64,000 nucleotides of DNA from Cinnamomum chago (Eukaryota > Streptophyta > Magnoliopsida > Laurales > Lauraceae), in assembly GCA_038049695.1 (NCBI GenBank), contig CP142453.1, forward strand, positions 18,232,001 through 18,296,000, given 5' to 3'. The notes under the pieces were generated by a model. The model was not told where the DNA came from. It searched no databases and worked only from the letters and a program-made list of their open reading frames with translations. The position numbers and the translations under genes are program-made. Position 1 is the stretch's first letter. The number at the start of each line of letters is the position of its first letter. This document shows, piece after piece, positions 21,960 to 33,631 of this stretch.

Positions 21960-24406
21960 TGTTACACCCCGTCCCGAGTTAATCAAGATTAACTCTAATT
22001 GATTGGAAATTAGGGTAATTAATAATGTTTAATTAAGCTAATGATAGTTTATGGCCAAATAGAATTGAATTAGCCTAAAATGAATGAATTAGGCTTAATG
22101 AAATGATAATGAGTGAGATTAAAATGAATTGAATTGATTTTAGGTTCAAACCAAGAGAACAAAGGCTTTTCGTAAATATGAATCTTCACGTATTTTGTCA
22201 AATACGGAAACTCTTGATACCAACACTCGCATATCGACTAATACGTTAATTTTTATAAAAGACTTGAACTCGTTTGACGAATAATAGAGCAAATGAACTT
22301 TCATTTGACTCGAATTGTAAATAAAAGGAAATAGTGGACTTAAATGCAAAGTTGGGCTTATATAAGTCCAAAATGAAATCAAAGGAGTTCATTCTTTCAT
22401 CCCAGAAACCTTAGGCAACTTCTCTTCTCCTTTGCTTCTTCTTCCTTCCATTTTCACTCCATCAAACATCAAAATTGAGGATTGAGCATGTGTTTTTGAA
22501 GAGGGCTTCATCCACTTCACCTTCTTCATAATCTTTTTGGATTTTCTTGAAGATAAGGCTTCAAGTTGAGAAGTTTCCATCTCTAATATTCCAAGCTAAG
22601 CAAGAGGTTTTTATTTTTATTTTTTTATCAATCAATCTCCGAATAGAGGCAAGTATATGCTTTTCTAGTGATTTATGATGTTATAGAACTTGTAGGAATT
22701 CAAGGAGTTCAATTTTCAGAAATTGTTTCAGAATTTATGAAGCTCTCGAATGTCGTTTTGGGAGCAGTTCGACTGACTGCCTGCTAATCGACCCACCTGG
22801 GTTGAATTTCACATAAAATGTCAGCTTCTGGAAAGCTGACCGTGAGCTGACTAATAAATTTCGGCCAACTGAATTTGTGAATTCGGCCAGCTGAAAGGTG
22901 ACCGCAAGGTGACCGAAATTGGGTCAGGAATTTCCATCAGAAGACAAGCTTTTGGAAAGCTAATCGAAAGGTAACCGCCATGGTTCGGCTAGCTGAATTT
23001 GAGAATTCGGTTAGCTGAGTACGTGACCGACGTGGTGACCGAATTAAAGAAAAGTATCAGAAATTGTGAGGTTTTGGAAAGTTGACTGAATGCAATTCAG
23101 TTAACCGCCTTTCAGAATTCGGCTAACCGACAAGTAATCGCCGAGGTGACCGAACTTGAGGAAAATTGTAAATTAATTCTGATTTTCTGAAATGAAAGCC
23201 TAAGTATATTTAAGGCTAGTATTCGTGATATCTAAACTTTCATAGGTGTTAGCTAAGGTTATCTAACGAACAAATTATCAAATAAAATGATGTTCATCAA
23301 GAGAATAATACGTACGTGGGATAACGAACGCTTCACTCAATTGTTTAGTTTAGAAGTCTGAAATAAATGATAGATTGAATTGAATACTGAATGAACAATG
23401 AATGACTGACGGAATGAATAATGAATAGTTACTAAGTATAACAATGAATTAATAAACAATCCTATTGTAGTAGATGGACTGAGGGTGTTCCGAAGTTCTG
23501 TGGTAATGCTAGTGATCTCTGATCCAGACACTGATAGATCCCACGCATTAGACTGAAAATAATCTGATTAATAAATCATGTAATGAAAACATTTATTGAA
23601 TGAAAAGCCACACATATGGACCGAAAAGTCCCATTTGATAAGCCACCTAATAAGTACTCAATGTAGCCAATGAATTGAATATGAAGAAATGAATTGAATG
23701 AATACGAACTGAATGATTGCTTCCTTTAGGAAGAACTGAAGTGAACTGAACTTAGTTGAAACAAATGCTATTGTAATTGCTAATTTAGTAATTGGTATTA
23801 CTAGACATACATGCATAGTTACTATACTGAATTGAATTGTCTAGAACTGTTAGCTGATAAATTGACAAGTTATTATAACATGTGCTATCATAGATTAGTA
23901 TATACATTGTTGAACTGTCGTGTTCACGGTGTTATTGATGAACATTATAGGCCTAGTTGCCCGTGTCGGTCATGCCGAGGCTGCAACGCCAACGGAAGAG
24001 GCCTATCCGATACCTCCGGGAGGTCTAATTGAATGGACTTAAATCGAAGTACCAATAAATAGGATAATGAGAAATGTTTTGAGAGAACTTTTGTATATTC
24101 ATTTTGAATAGTAAATAGATATCACCCGCATTGTATTTGAATATGCAGGGGTTGACTTCGATAGGAAATGAATTGTGTATATTAGACTTTACTTTTTGTG
24201 TAAATTAAGTAATTGTTTAGATACTATTCCGTCAATATATATATATTTTCCACAAAAATGTACATTTGACAGGTAAGTATGATAGATCCCTTGTAGATTT
24301 CGTCTTAACTTCGGTTAATTTGGAATTTACGGGAGTAAGTATGATGGGATTGTGATCCGGGATTAGTCTTGAGTAATCCGATCTCGGGCTCAGGTCGTAA
24401 GAGACA
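21960..24406 (+). mobile_element. Long solo-LTR-like block (Ty3/gypsy-type style)
   Basis: Starts TGTTACACCCCG and ends GTCGTAAGAGACA, i.e. TGT…ACA ends about 2.45 kb apart. The flanks are gagag (21955-21959) and gagga (24407-24411), an imperfect 5-bp duplication. Inside are a TATA-like ttatataag near 22350, a leader-like CT-rich stretch after it, and a GC-rich block near 23955-24025. No coding region was found, which fits a solo LTR. The family is not certain. Confidence 0.5.
22735..23165. repeat. Three degenerate ~120-bp repeats inside the LTR-like block
   Basis: Each copy has a ttttggaaagctgac-type start, an aattcggctagctga segment and a final aggtgaccgaa. Identity between copies is partial by eye. 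Confidence 0.5.
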
Positions 24407-24969
24407 GAGGAAGCATGAGTCATATGTGATGGAATTTCTCGTATGAAAAACTCGTAGCACCAAAAGGTTTCGTACCAATATTGCATCTGCAAATTTTTCT
24501 ATCACAAGCACACACAAAATAGTAATGGTATCTAAGAAAAAAGAAATAGTAATGATATTGGAATCAACCATAGCTCACTTCGAACTGTCTTATTATTATC
24601 TTACAATCCATATTTAGCTTAAGTCTTTATATCATATGATATCAATAAGATCACTCATCAATTATCACAGCCAATATTTGACCTGATGCGTTCATGTAAC
24701 TGATTTTCTTAGCAACCATCCTCAGCCAACGTCTTGAAATTGATTGGAGCAACGAAACTTTGTGTCCCATTATAGAGAGTTCGAGCCGCCAGCTTAGATG
24801 CTGCCTCTGTGGGGTGATACATATCCCAGAACAAGTACTCATGGCGATTGGAGCAAAAGGATGCATTGGGCAAGCATGGATATTCCCCGTTGAGTTTCCC
24901 TTTTCCGCAACATGCCTTTGTAAGTTCCTTAAACCCTATCAAACATGAAGAAGATCTTTCATAAGTTTC

Positions 24970-25291
24970 TATTACATCCCACATCGCTTAAGTGGGTGTC
25001 TAAGGTAAAGGTTAAAAGGAGTCCGGTCCCTTTGTCTAGCATAACGCGTTTTGGATGGGGACCTCCCATCAGAAGCAAAGCTTTGATCCAAGATTGGATG
25101 CGCTTGGGCCAGGTCCTCTGGTCGAGTAGCCCATGAACCAAAGAGGACAATATTATGCTGGATCGAGTTAGGCCGTGACAAGATTGGATACGCTTGGGCC
25201 AAGATTGGATACGCTTGGGCCAGGTACTCTAGTCGAGTTGCCCATGAGTCAAAGAGGACAAAATTATGCTGGATCGAGTTGGGCCGTGACC
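24970..25291 (+). mobile_element. TRIM-like solo LTR in intron 4 of GDSL copy A
   Basis: A 322-bp insertion flanked by a 5-bp duplication gtttc (24965-24969 and 25292-25296). Copy B has a single gtttc at the same place (about 47034-47038). The ends tattacatcccacatcg and gggccgtgacc resemble the TGTTACATCCCACATCG…GTGACA ends of plant TRIM LTRs. Segments such as cccatcagaa and gcgcttgggcc recall the 5S-like part of Cassandra, but I cannot confirm that. The 3' ~90 bp are duplicated internally. Confidence 0.65.
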
Positions 25292-26349
25292 GTTTCTAAC
25301 TCTTGTTTAATAAAAACAACATTGCTGTTGGTCTTAGATTGCGATATGAGGTAGTGATCATATCAAATTCTAGAATTTGGAGAATTTTAAATGCCACAAA
25401 AACTACTTTACTATATGCACTAGTGCAAGATGCATGCATTTTGGGATTGTTCCCAACAAATATGGTTTGCATGAATGTAAGAATTCCTTGCAATCAAACA
25501 ATAGTCGTCGACTCTTATTCTCTGGAGTGAAGTGCTTACCATAGCTGTGTGGATTGTGGAAGACATTATACACCATTTCAAATGAATTTCGAAGTGAGTA
25601 CTTCATCCCTTCAGATTTTGAGCTGAGGTCATTCAAGAGTTTGTGAGTGGCGCCATGCAACTTGAAAGCTATATCATTCAATTCATTTATGCAACCCCCT
25701 GTGGCATTATTCTTTCTGAAAGCTGGGCAGCACCCAATTGGTGGGACGCTGATTATGCCAAATTCCCTTGCTCCAAGTTGGTACAGTCTCTATCAGATCA
25801 AGAGCATTAATTAATTCATGTAATGTAATAAGTGTTTTTCTTGCAAAACCATTTAAAAAATAGTGGAATATTTCAAACTTGGTGTTCTTTTGAGATTTTA
25901 TTGAGAAAATGTATCTGACCCATTTATTATCCAAAGGGTCAGTTGCATTTTGCACCCAACCCACAACCAAATGGGTCAACTGGACTCAATTAATCTCATT
26001 AGCTGTAAATTTAGTGTTTTTTTTTTCCTTTATCACATTTGTGTCTACCTATACAAACTAAAATTAATTACAATGGGGCCCATATAAAAACAATGCACAT
26101 ACATTCATATTATTGCCAAGAACCACACCATATAATGAAGGAAACCCAAAACCCATTTTAAGTAGACTTGTGTGGGAGGAGGGAAAGCCTCATGCAGGTT
26201 TTATGGGTTATATGTGTCAATCCCATGTTCTTCTTATTCAACTGCAGGTCAGGAATTCCTAACTAGTGACTAATCCAACAAGAAATTCATGTCAGCTGCA
26301 GATCGGGTTTGACGGGTCAGACATGGGTCGGATTACTGGGCCAGGTCAA

Positions 26350-26544
<195 letters not shown>

Positions 26545-28675
26545 CTCAATGAACTTGTCCTTGAGGGTGTTGTTCTCAAAAATATCATTGCTTCCCACAC
26601 TAAAAAGGAAGACAGATTTGGAGAGAATGACATTGGTCGCATTCTCGCCCATCTGGGCCGTCAGATTGTTGCGGACCATTTCGAATTGTTGGATCTGGCC
26701 CCCCATGCTGACCACATCCTAGACAAAATCAGTGTAATAGAGCTTAGTCTAATAAACCTTGAGAAGAAGAAGCAACAACAATAATAAGAGGAAGAAGAAG
26801 ACGACCCCGACCTCGGCGCCAGCTAACATAAATGGATAAACAGTGCATAAGTTACAAAGAAAAGCTTACATAATTGCTTCCTGTAGAGTCCAGAATGCCA
26901 GCACCTCCAGAAGCAAAGCTAACTCCTTTTCCAATTTGCTTGTGGAATGTAGAGTTTGTAAGAGAGAGAAAGGGTGGTGGGCTTCTCCTAAAGCCCATCA
27001 GTTTGGCTGAATTATATCAGAGTCACATTAGAAATCAAATTAGAATGGAATTTCATATTAACACAAAAAAAAAAAAAAAATGAAAAGAAGAAAAAAAACG
27101 AATAAGGTCTTATATTTAGGTTGGGTGGAGTCCCTTTTAAAATGTGGACTGCCAAATATAAGTGATAGGTATAGTCGTATATATTAGCTATATGTGAAAA
27201 ATAGCTAGGTTTGATCCTTTTAACTCTTTGATTCAAGACTTTGATTGAAATTGATAGTGAAGAAAAAAAGGGGGTTAATAGCCATTGGACGAGTTGAAAA
27301 AAACCAAATGGAATTTTTATTTTTTTCCGGGTGATTTTGTGTGTTTGACTTGAAAGCATGCAAATCACGGGGAGTAAGTACCAGTAGAACCTATGATGCC
27401 TCGATACAATATGAATATGGCACGAACACCTTATGCACATGGTAGAGACATGAGTTTTACATATAAAAAGTATAGTATAGAATATGATAAGACACGATAC
27501 ATTGTCCACTTGAAATATCCCTGCATCATAAAGTAGAACCAAGAACCGAGATTGGGGGATAGTTGGACACGTCGTCCCTAATACTCTTGAAAACCTTGAT
27601 TTTTTTTTATTATATATTTTTCACGCACGGCCCCTTCTACTTTTGTCCTTCTTATGTATTGACCCCTCAAGGAACATCTCCTTAGTTGTGGGTAGGGTCT
27701 AAATTACTTCTTTTCATTGCAAAAAAAAAAAGAAAAAAAAAGAGAAACATCTGACCATAAATCCTAGCAGTCAGATTAAGGACTCCACAGTCCTTGCCTT
27801 CCTGATGAAGAAAGATGCTTGCTTGGATTCGAGCCCAAAATAGGCATATAAGAACTAGCACCTTTTACCACCAAGGTAAGAGGCCATTTCTAAAGTTGGA
27901 TATATTATAGATTTGGTCTCAGGTTAAAATCTACAAACAGATCCAAATGAAATTGGTTCAATTGCATCCCACATCAGTTGGGGTTTTTAAATCTAATTAG
28001 TGCGATTTGTGGGCTGTAGACCATTCATTTTAGGACCCCAACAAATGACAATAAACTGATTCAGTAGGCCCAACTTTTCTATCTATCAATTGAAAAGAAG
28101 GAAAGAGGGCCCAACTCGCCCCTTGACTCAGAAGGGCATGCAGAATCAATCCGCTCGCTGTCTTTGGAATCCAGGCCATTGGGCAAGTCAGAATATAAAG
28201 AAAAAGTGAAGTCTAATTCCTGCACTATGATTGGGCCCACCCATATCGAGTTCAAAAAATTGTGCATTGTGAGATTACCAACACACCCTTGACTGCAACA
28301 TACCCAGAAAATCTGCAGTGTTGAAGCCATTGCTGAACCTCCCAGTGGGTCTAGCCCTGGGAAAATCAATGCCATTGTGAGGGAAATTTGCCCTTATAAA
28401 GGTCGGCAAGAAGTTGTTGGTCCCAACATCTACTGTTGAGTCCCCAAAGATGAAAAGAGCAGGCACTTTTCCTCCTGCATAAGCCATTGGCAGTGCCAAC
28501 ATGGCCACTATAGAGAGATGAAGGGAAAGAAAGGGAAGGAGACTCCATTTATCTGCCATGGGAGAGCTTCTATATATCTGTGAATGCCCAAGGACTCTGT
28601 TCTCATATATATATACTGATAGGACTATGACATTTCTGTCATAAAACAACAAGCACTTGCTGCCTTTGATCTATA

Positions 28676-28683
28676 TATTTATA
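28676..28683 (-). promoter_or_regulatory. TATA box of GDSL copy A
   Basis: TATAAATA on the minus strand, about 117 bp before the ATG. It lies between two ~75-bp direct repeats (each with tctgtcataaaac and aagcRcttgctgcctt). The same arrangement exists upstream of copy B. Confidence 0.5.
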
Positions 28684-29436
28684 GGGACTTTGACAAGTCT
28701 GTCATATAACAGACAAGCGCTTGCTGCCTTCAATGGAACTTAGGCCTCCTCATTGGGCGGATTAATCTAGCAATATTAGTCAATTCTGGAAGATTCTTTG
28801 AGCGGATTAACCAAGCAAATTAATGGTCTATAAATCCCTAGGTTTAACGAATGATTTAACTATTGTTTACGTACGGTTTAGGGCTGTCAAAGGACTTACC
28901 TACCCTTGATATATGTAAGGCAGGGCCCGGGTGGCTGTCCTTAGAGGGCCTGCACTATCTAGGTACTTACCCTACCTTTGATATATGCAAGGCAGAGCTC
29001 AAAGCCTACAAACAAGATAACCATTTTTTCTTTTTTAATACTGCCATCAAATATCGAGTGTCAACTTAGCATTATCTTATCTAACCTCACTTGTGAAGGG
29101 CCAGATCCACTGGAACAACTTCACTTCAGTTGACCCACTGAGAAGAGATGTTAATGGACCCAAATTCACTTCAATTGACCCAAGTGAGGAGAGATTGTCC
29201 AAGGACCTATTATTATTATATTACCAGGGTAACCGATGACCCGACCTACAAAAAACAGGTATAAATACATTATGATAACTTTCAGGAACAAACTGTGGGG
29301 CCCACCTACCAAACTATCAATGGAAGCTCTTCACACACACACTGATCTCCATGATGGAGCACACCTGCCCGACTAATCTGAGCCCTTAATCCTCAGTCAC
29401 CCTTCTCTCCACGCTCACCCCTCTCACATGCACACA

Positions 29437-29795
29437 TAGGATTGTAAATGGGTCAGTTTCGATTCGGGTCCATGGCAAACTTGGAACTTGAACCATTAAG
29501 AAAAATGTAGAATCAGATACGGACCCGGAACCGTTTTGGAACTTGTTTATTTGCTCCGGAAAATCAGAACCATATATGGGACGGGTCTGGATCTAGGTCA
29601 GGGTCTAGATAAAGAATATGAGATTTTCAAAAAAATGTGATAATATGTCGGGTCTCGAATCTACGGGTCCGAACCAAGGTGGAACTAGACCCGGACCCAT
29701 TTACTTATCGGGACCTAAATAATGACCCAAACCCGATTTTTAATGGGCTAGAACCTTCAGGTAATCGGAGAATTAAGAACCCATTTACATCCCTA
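29437..29795. mobile_element. hAT-like MITE shared by both duplication units (unit 1 copy)
   Basis: Ends taggattgtaaatgggtc and acccatttacatcccta are inverted repeats. Flanking 8-bp duplications are tgcacaca (29429-29436) and tgcgcaca (29796-29803), 7 of 8 matching. 8-bp duplications are typical of hAT elements. Its presence in both units means it predates the segmental duplication. Confidence 0.8.
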
Positions 29796-30132
29796 TGCGC
29801 ACACGCGGATACCACTCACCCACAATAACCCAAAAAATTAAAAGAAAAAAAAACTTGAATTGGCTCAAATGCGACCCGACTTCAATGGCCAAGGATTGGA
29901 CAACTTTGAGGTGCTCAGGAAATTACACTAATTGTACATAGGTAAGCCATATGTATACCTTGCAAACCCCAATAATTATGATGCCTCTAAGTGGGTCCCA
30001 CAGGCTAGAGTGTCCTTAAAAAAATCCTAAATAATATATATATATATATATAAATGATACATATATATTCAAATCGTGCTGGGTAGAATTAATTAATGAT
30101 ACTCCATTAGATGCCCCTCACCTCCTTCATGT

Positions 30133-30286
30133 CCTTCATGTCCTTGTGAATGATACTCAATTTTGTTTGGTGGTTTTGTTGGAGTTGGTCGTTGTAGTGT
30201 TTCTGGTCTCCTTCATGTCCTTGTGAATGATACTCAATTTTGTTTGGTTGTTTTGTTGGAGTCGGTTGTTGTAGTGTTTCTGGTCT
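30133..30286. repeat. 77-bp direct duplication unique to unit 1
   Basis: ccttcatgtccttgtgaatg starts at 30133 and again at 30210. Unit 2 has one copy near 53003. Confidence 0.85.
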
Positions 30287-30846
30287 TCTGTGATGTTGCC
30301 TTTGTCTGACTTAATGAATTCCCTTTCAGCCAAAAACAAATTTGCATAGGAACTCCCAAGAGGACGATTTAATGTTGGCTTATGCATATATACTAGACAA
30401 CTGCATAGGAACGAACTCTCAGGAGGATGATTTCTTGTTGCTGCATGGGCAGAAGCACTACTTTTGAGCGTTCACTCAGACACCAAGAGGTTGTCCAAAT
30501 TGGTGGGGAATATTCTCCTGCAAGCAGACATCATATTTCTCATTTGTAGTAGAGCTAATGGGGTTCACTTAGATAGGGGCTTATAAGTGGAGTTGGAGTA
30601 GATGAAAATGTCTCTTTAAAGATAAAAACATAAACAACCATCTCAAATCACCCTCGTCCTTCATTTAATAGCCATACAGTACAGTGGTATTTTAATCATG
30701 GATTTCTTTGAGATCAATCCAACTGTGGATGATGAGAGTGAATTTGAAGATAGTGCCAGGTCTCGAGGGGATGAGGGTGTGGAACGCCTGCAATGGTCAA
30801 AGGTGGGCCTAAGTGGGCCCCATGAAATTGGATTGCATATACTATT

Positions 30847-31711
30847 TGTAAGGATTTAAATTGGCTAATTCATTGGAGTTTGGACAAAACCGGGATTCTT
30901 AATATCTTGTATTGAGTTTAGGAATGGACTGCAAGAGCTCTAAATAGAAGGAGATTGAATGAGTTCGGATCTGTCTAATTGAGTTGGTCGCTCGAGCGAT
31001 CATTCATCCGCTCGAGCGGACCAAACAGAGAGCTAAACGCATTTTAATATTCGCTCGACCAACCAATCAGTGCGCTGTTCGGCTGTTACCAAAGAGCGGG
31101 TCGCTCGAGCGAACCTGGGATTTCTAATTCAAGAAGAACTCCTATTTCTATTCTCAATGAAAGAAATTACCTGTTTTGAAGATGCCTGAGTTGCACGAAA
31201 TTCTTCCTATATATAGGCTATTCATCTCTCCTCTCTAAACAACTCTGAATTAGAAGAAATCTAAGAGTGTGAGAGTTTGAGAGATCCATCTTTCTGCCCC
31301 AAGGCTGCCATTACAGAAGCTATGCTGCTGGTTCAAGTCTTGGTCTGATTTCCACCACTTCTCTTGAAGACGTTGTTGTTCAAGCACGGTGAAGGTGCAC
31401 GGCGAGTTGTCGGCAAGTTCTTTGCAGTCCTTAGGTTGAGTCAGCAACTGGGAAAAAGGGTTGTGAGTTTTCTTGTAACTTTCAATTTTCATAGTGCTTG
31501 GTTGTCTATTGGCCTAGACGATAAGGCCCGTGGTTTTTTCCCGAGTAGGGTTTTCCACGTAAAAATCCTGTGTCTGTATCTCTCTTGTGGTGTGATTGTT
31601 TTAAAACAGGATTAGGGTTAACTATTAGTTTAATCACTTAGTTTTGATATTCATCTGAGATCATATAAGTGGGACCTCTGTCTGTGTTAAGGCAAGTTAA
31701 CTGGTTTTTCA
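30847..31711 (+). repeat. 5' LTR of the Sirevirus-like element
   Basis: 865 bp, TGTAAGG…TTTTTCA. Contains three copies of the palindrome CGCTCGAGCG (30989, 31009, 31102). Confidence 0.93.
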
Positions 31712-31767
31712 ATTGGTATCAGAGCAGGTTACACTAAGTTATTGTGTGATCAAGTTACTGATCTCTC

Positions 31768-33432
31768 ATGGATATCATCAGAGAAGGAACCTCGACCAAC
31801 AAGCCCCCCCTTCTAGATGGATCAAATTATGCTTATTGGAAAGGAAGGATGATAGCCTTCTTTAAGGCAATCGATGATCAGGTTTGGGACATAGTGGCTG
31901 ATGGATACACTGAACCCACTGTGATGGTTGAAGGTCAAACTAGACCAAAACCCAAAGCACAGTGGACTGCTGATGAAAAGGCTAAATCGAACTACAATAA
32001 TAAGGTCATTCATGCTATTTACAATGGTGTCACTCAAACTGAGTTTCATAGAATTTTGGCGTGTACCACTGCAAAAGCTGCATGGGATTTGCTTCAAACT
32101 GTTCATGAAGGAACTGAGATTGTCAGGCAAACTAAACTCCAAAATCTGACAACGGCTTTTGAAACGATTCGAATGAAAGATTCAGAATCTTTTGATGATT
32201 TTAACACAAAATTGTCAAAAATCGTTAAAACCTGCCATACTATGGGAGAGCCGGTACCTCCATCAAAAGTTGTTAAAAAGATTTTGAGGTCTCTCCCTGA
32301 AAGGTTTCGTCCAAAAGTCGTTGCCATTGAGGAGCACCAGGATCTAAACTCCATATCTGTTGAAGAATTGGTTGGAAACTTACAGACTTTTGAGGCTAAT
32401 CACTGCCCACAGAAAAAAGGAAAAGACATTGCATTAATGTCTACTAAGTCAGTTGAGGATCCTGAATTAAGTGATCAAGGCAGTGATACTGATGATGAAA
32501 AGTTCGAAGCTTATCTTGCTCGAAAATTGAAGAAAATCTGGAAAAACAGGAAGAACTTCAACAAGAATGAATCATCAAACCCGAAGGCACCTTTCAAAGG
32601 GAAATTCGTACCCAAAAAAGAATTGATCAAATCAAAGGGTACAAATAAGCAGATTAAATGCTTCGAATGTCAAGGATTTGGACACACAGCTGCTAAGTGT
32701 GCCAATCGCAGGGAGAAGAATAAAGGCAAAGCTTTGAATGTTGCCTGGGATGAAGATTCAGATGAGGATGAATCTGATCTTGAATCACCTACGAGTGAGT
32801 CAGGAAAATATGTTGCCTTTTTTGCTATGTCTAATGCTTCATCAGTGCAGGAATCCAAATCAGAAGATGATTTAGAAATTAACGATTTTTCTAATGAGGA
32901 TTTGGAGGGCGATGAAAACTATCATAAGTTGTTACAAGAATCCCTCCGAATGTCAAAGATCAGTGAAAAAAGGGCATTGAAAATCAAGGCGATGGAAGAA
33001 AAACTCCTGTCTCTGCAGACAACCTTGACAGACTCTCAGTCAAAGGTAATTCAATTAGAAGAACAGAGAGCCATTTTTTCTAACAAATTAATTCTTGCAG
33101 GAGAAGAAAACGCTCAGCTTCAACAGCGTTATCTAAAAGCTGAATCTGAAATGGAGAATCTGAGAAAAGAACTAATTGCATGCAAATCTGAAAGAGATAA
33201 CTCTGCTGGAAAGTTGAAGATGGTGATGGTTGAGTTAGAATCGGCTAAAGCCTCAATCAATAGGATGAACACTGGATCCACCAAGCTGAATCAAATTCTG
33301 GAAAGCCAATTACCTCCAAAGTCGAAAACAGGTCTTGGATACGTTCATGGAGCATCCACATCCAAAGACAAAGGTAAAACAATTTTTTGTTCAAGGACAA
33401 ACCATGACGTCTATACCTCTTGTCTACTCTAA
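31768..33432 (+). CDS. gag of the Sirevirus-like element
   Basis: The open stretch is 554 residues. Residues 1-230 match the copia-type gag polypeptide (LLDGSNYAYWKGRM, AKAAWDLLQ, RSLPERF). A CCHC knuckle CFECQGFGHTAAKC lies at about residues 299-312, followed by an acidic, Ser-rich region and a long coiled coil (about residues 380-520). The protein would form the cytoplasmic particle. A coiled coil after the knuckle is typical of sireviruses. Part of a fossil element; not host coding. Confidence 0.88.
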   Translation: MDIIREGTSTNKPPLLDGSNYAYWKGRMIAFFKAIDDQVWDIVADGYTEPTVMVEGQTRPKPKAQWTADEKAKSNYNNKVIHAIYNGVTQTEFHRILACTTAKAAWDLLQTVHEGTEIVRQTKLQNLTTAFETIRMKDSESFDDFNTKLSKIVKTCHTMGEPVPPSKVVKKILRSLPERFRPKVVAIEEHQDLNSISVEELVGNLQTFEANHCPQKKGKDIALMSTKSVEDPELSDQGSDTDDEKFEAYLARKLKKIWKNRKNFNKNESSNPKAPFKGKFVPKKELIKSKGTNKQIKCFECQGFGHTAAKCANRREKNKGKALNVAWDEDSDEDESDLESPTSESGKYVAFFAMSNASSVQESKSEDDLEINDFSNEDLEGDENYHKLLQESLRMSKISEKRALKIKAMEEKLLSLQTTLTDSQSKVIQLEEQRAIFSNKLILAGEENAQLQQRYLKAESEMENLRKELIACKSERDNSAGKLKMVMVELESAKASINRMNTGSTKLNQILESQLPPKSKTGLGYVHGASTSKDKGKTIFCSRTNHDVYTSCLL

Positions 33433-33631
33433 TGCCACATCCTCAAATACTCACAAGTCAAACAATGTGTCTAGATCAAAGTTTATTCCCATTTGTCATT
33501 TTTGCGGGATCACTGGACACATAAGACCACATTGTAACAAACTGCGAAATTTTCTTAGAAATCAACGCAGAAGGTCAAAAACTTCTTCGGCACAGATTCA
33601 GACCAAACCAGTCTAGGTCCGTAAATCTGAT

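Larger units (their letters stand above)
28560..30846. repeat. Upstream flank of GDSL A, duplicated upstream of GDSL B
   Basis: Closely matches 50885-53617 throughout, by eye well over 90 percent, apart from insertions. It contains a hAT-like MITE at 29437-29795 present in both copies. No further gene is supported here. Confidence 0.85.

Noticed and set aside
24970-25291. 5S rRNA gene in intron 4 of GDSL copy A
   Set aside because: Only short 5S-like pieces exist within a TRIM-like LTR; there is no full 5S sequence or A/C-box set that I could verify.
27012-27542. 176-codon minus-strand open frame
   Set aside because: It lies within intron 1 of GDSL copy A, is made of hydrophobic AT-rich and poly-Phe text, and has no family motif.
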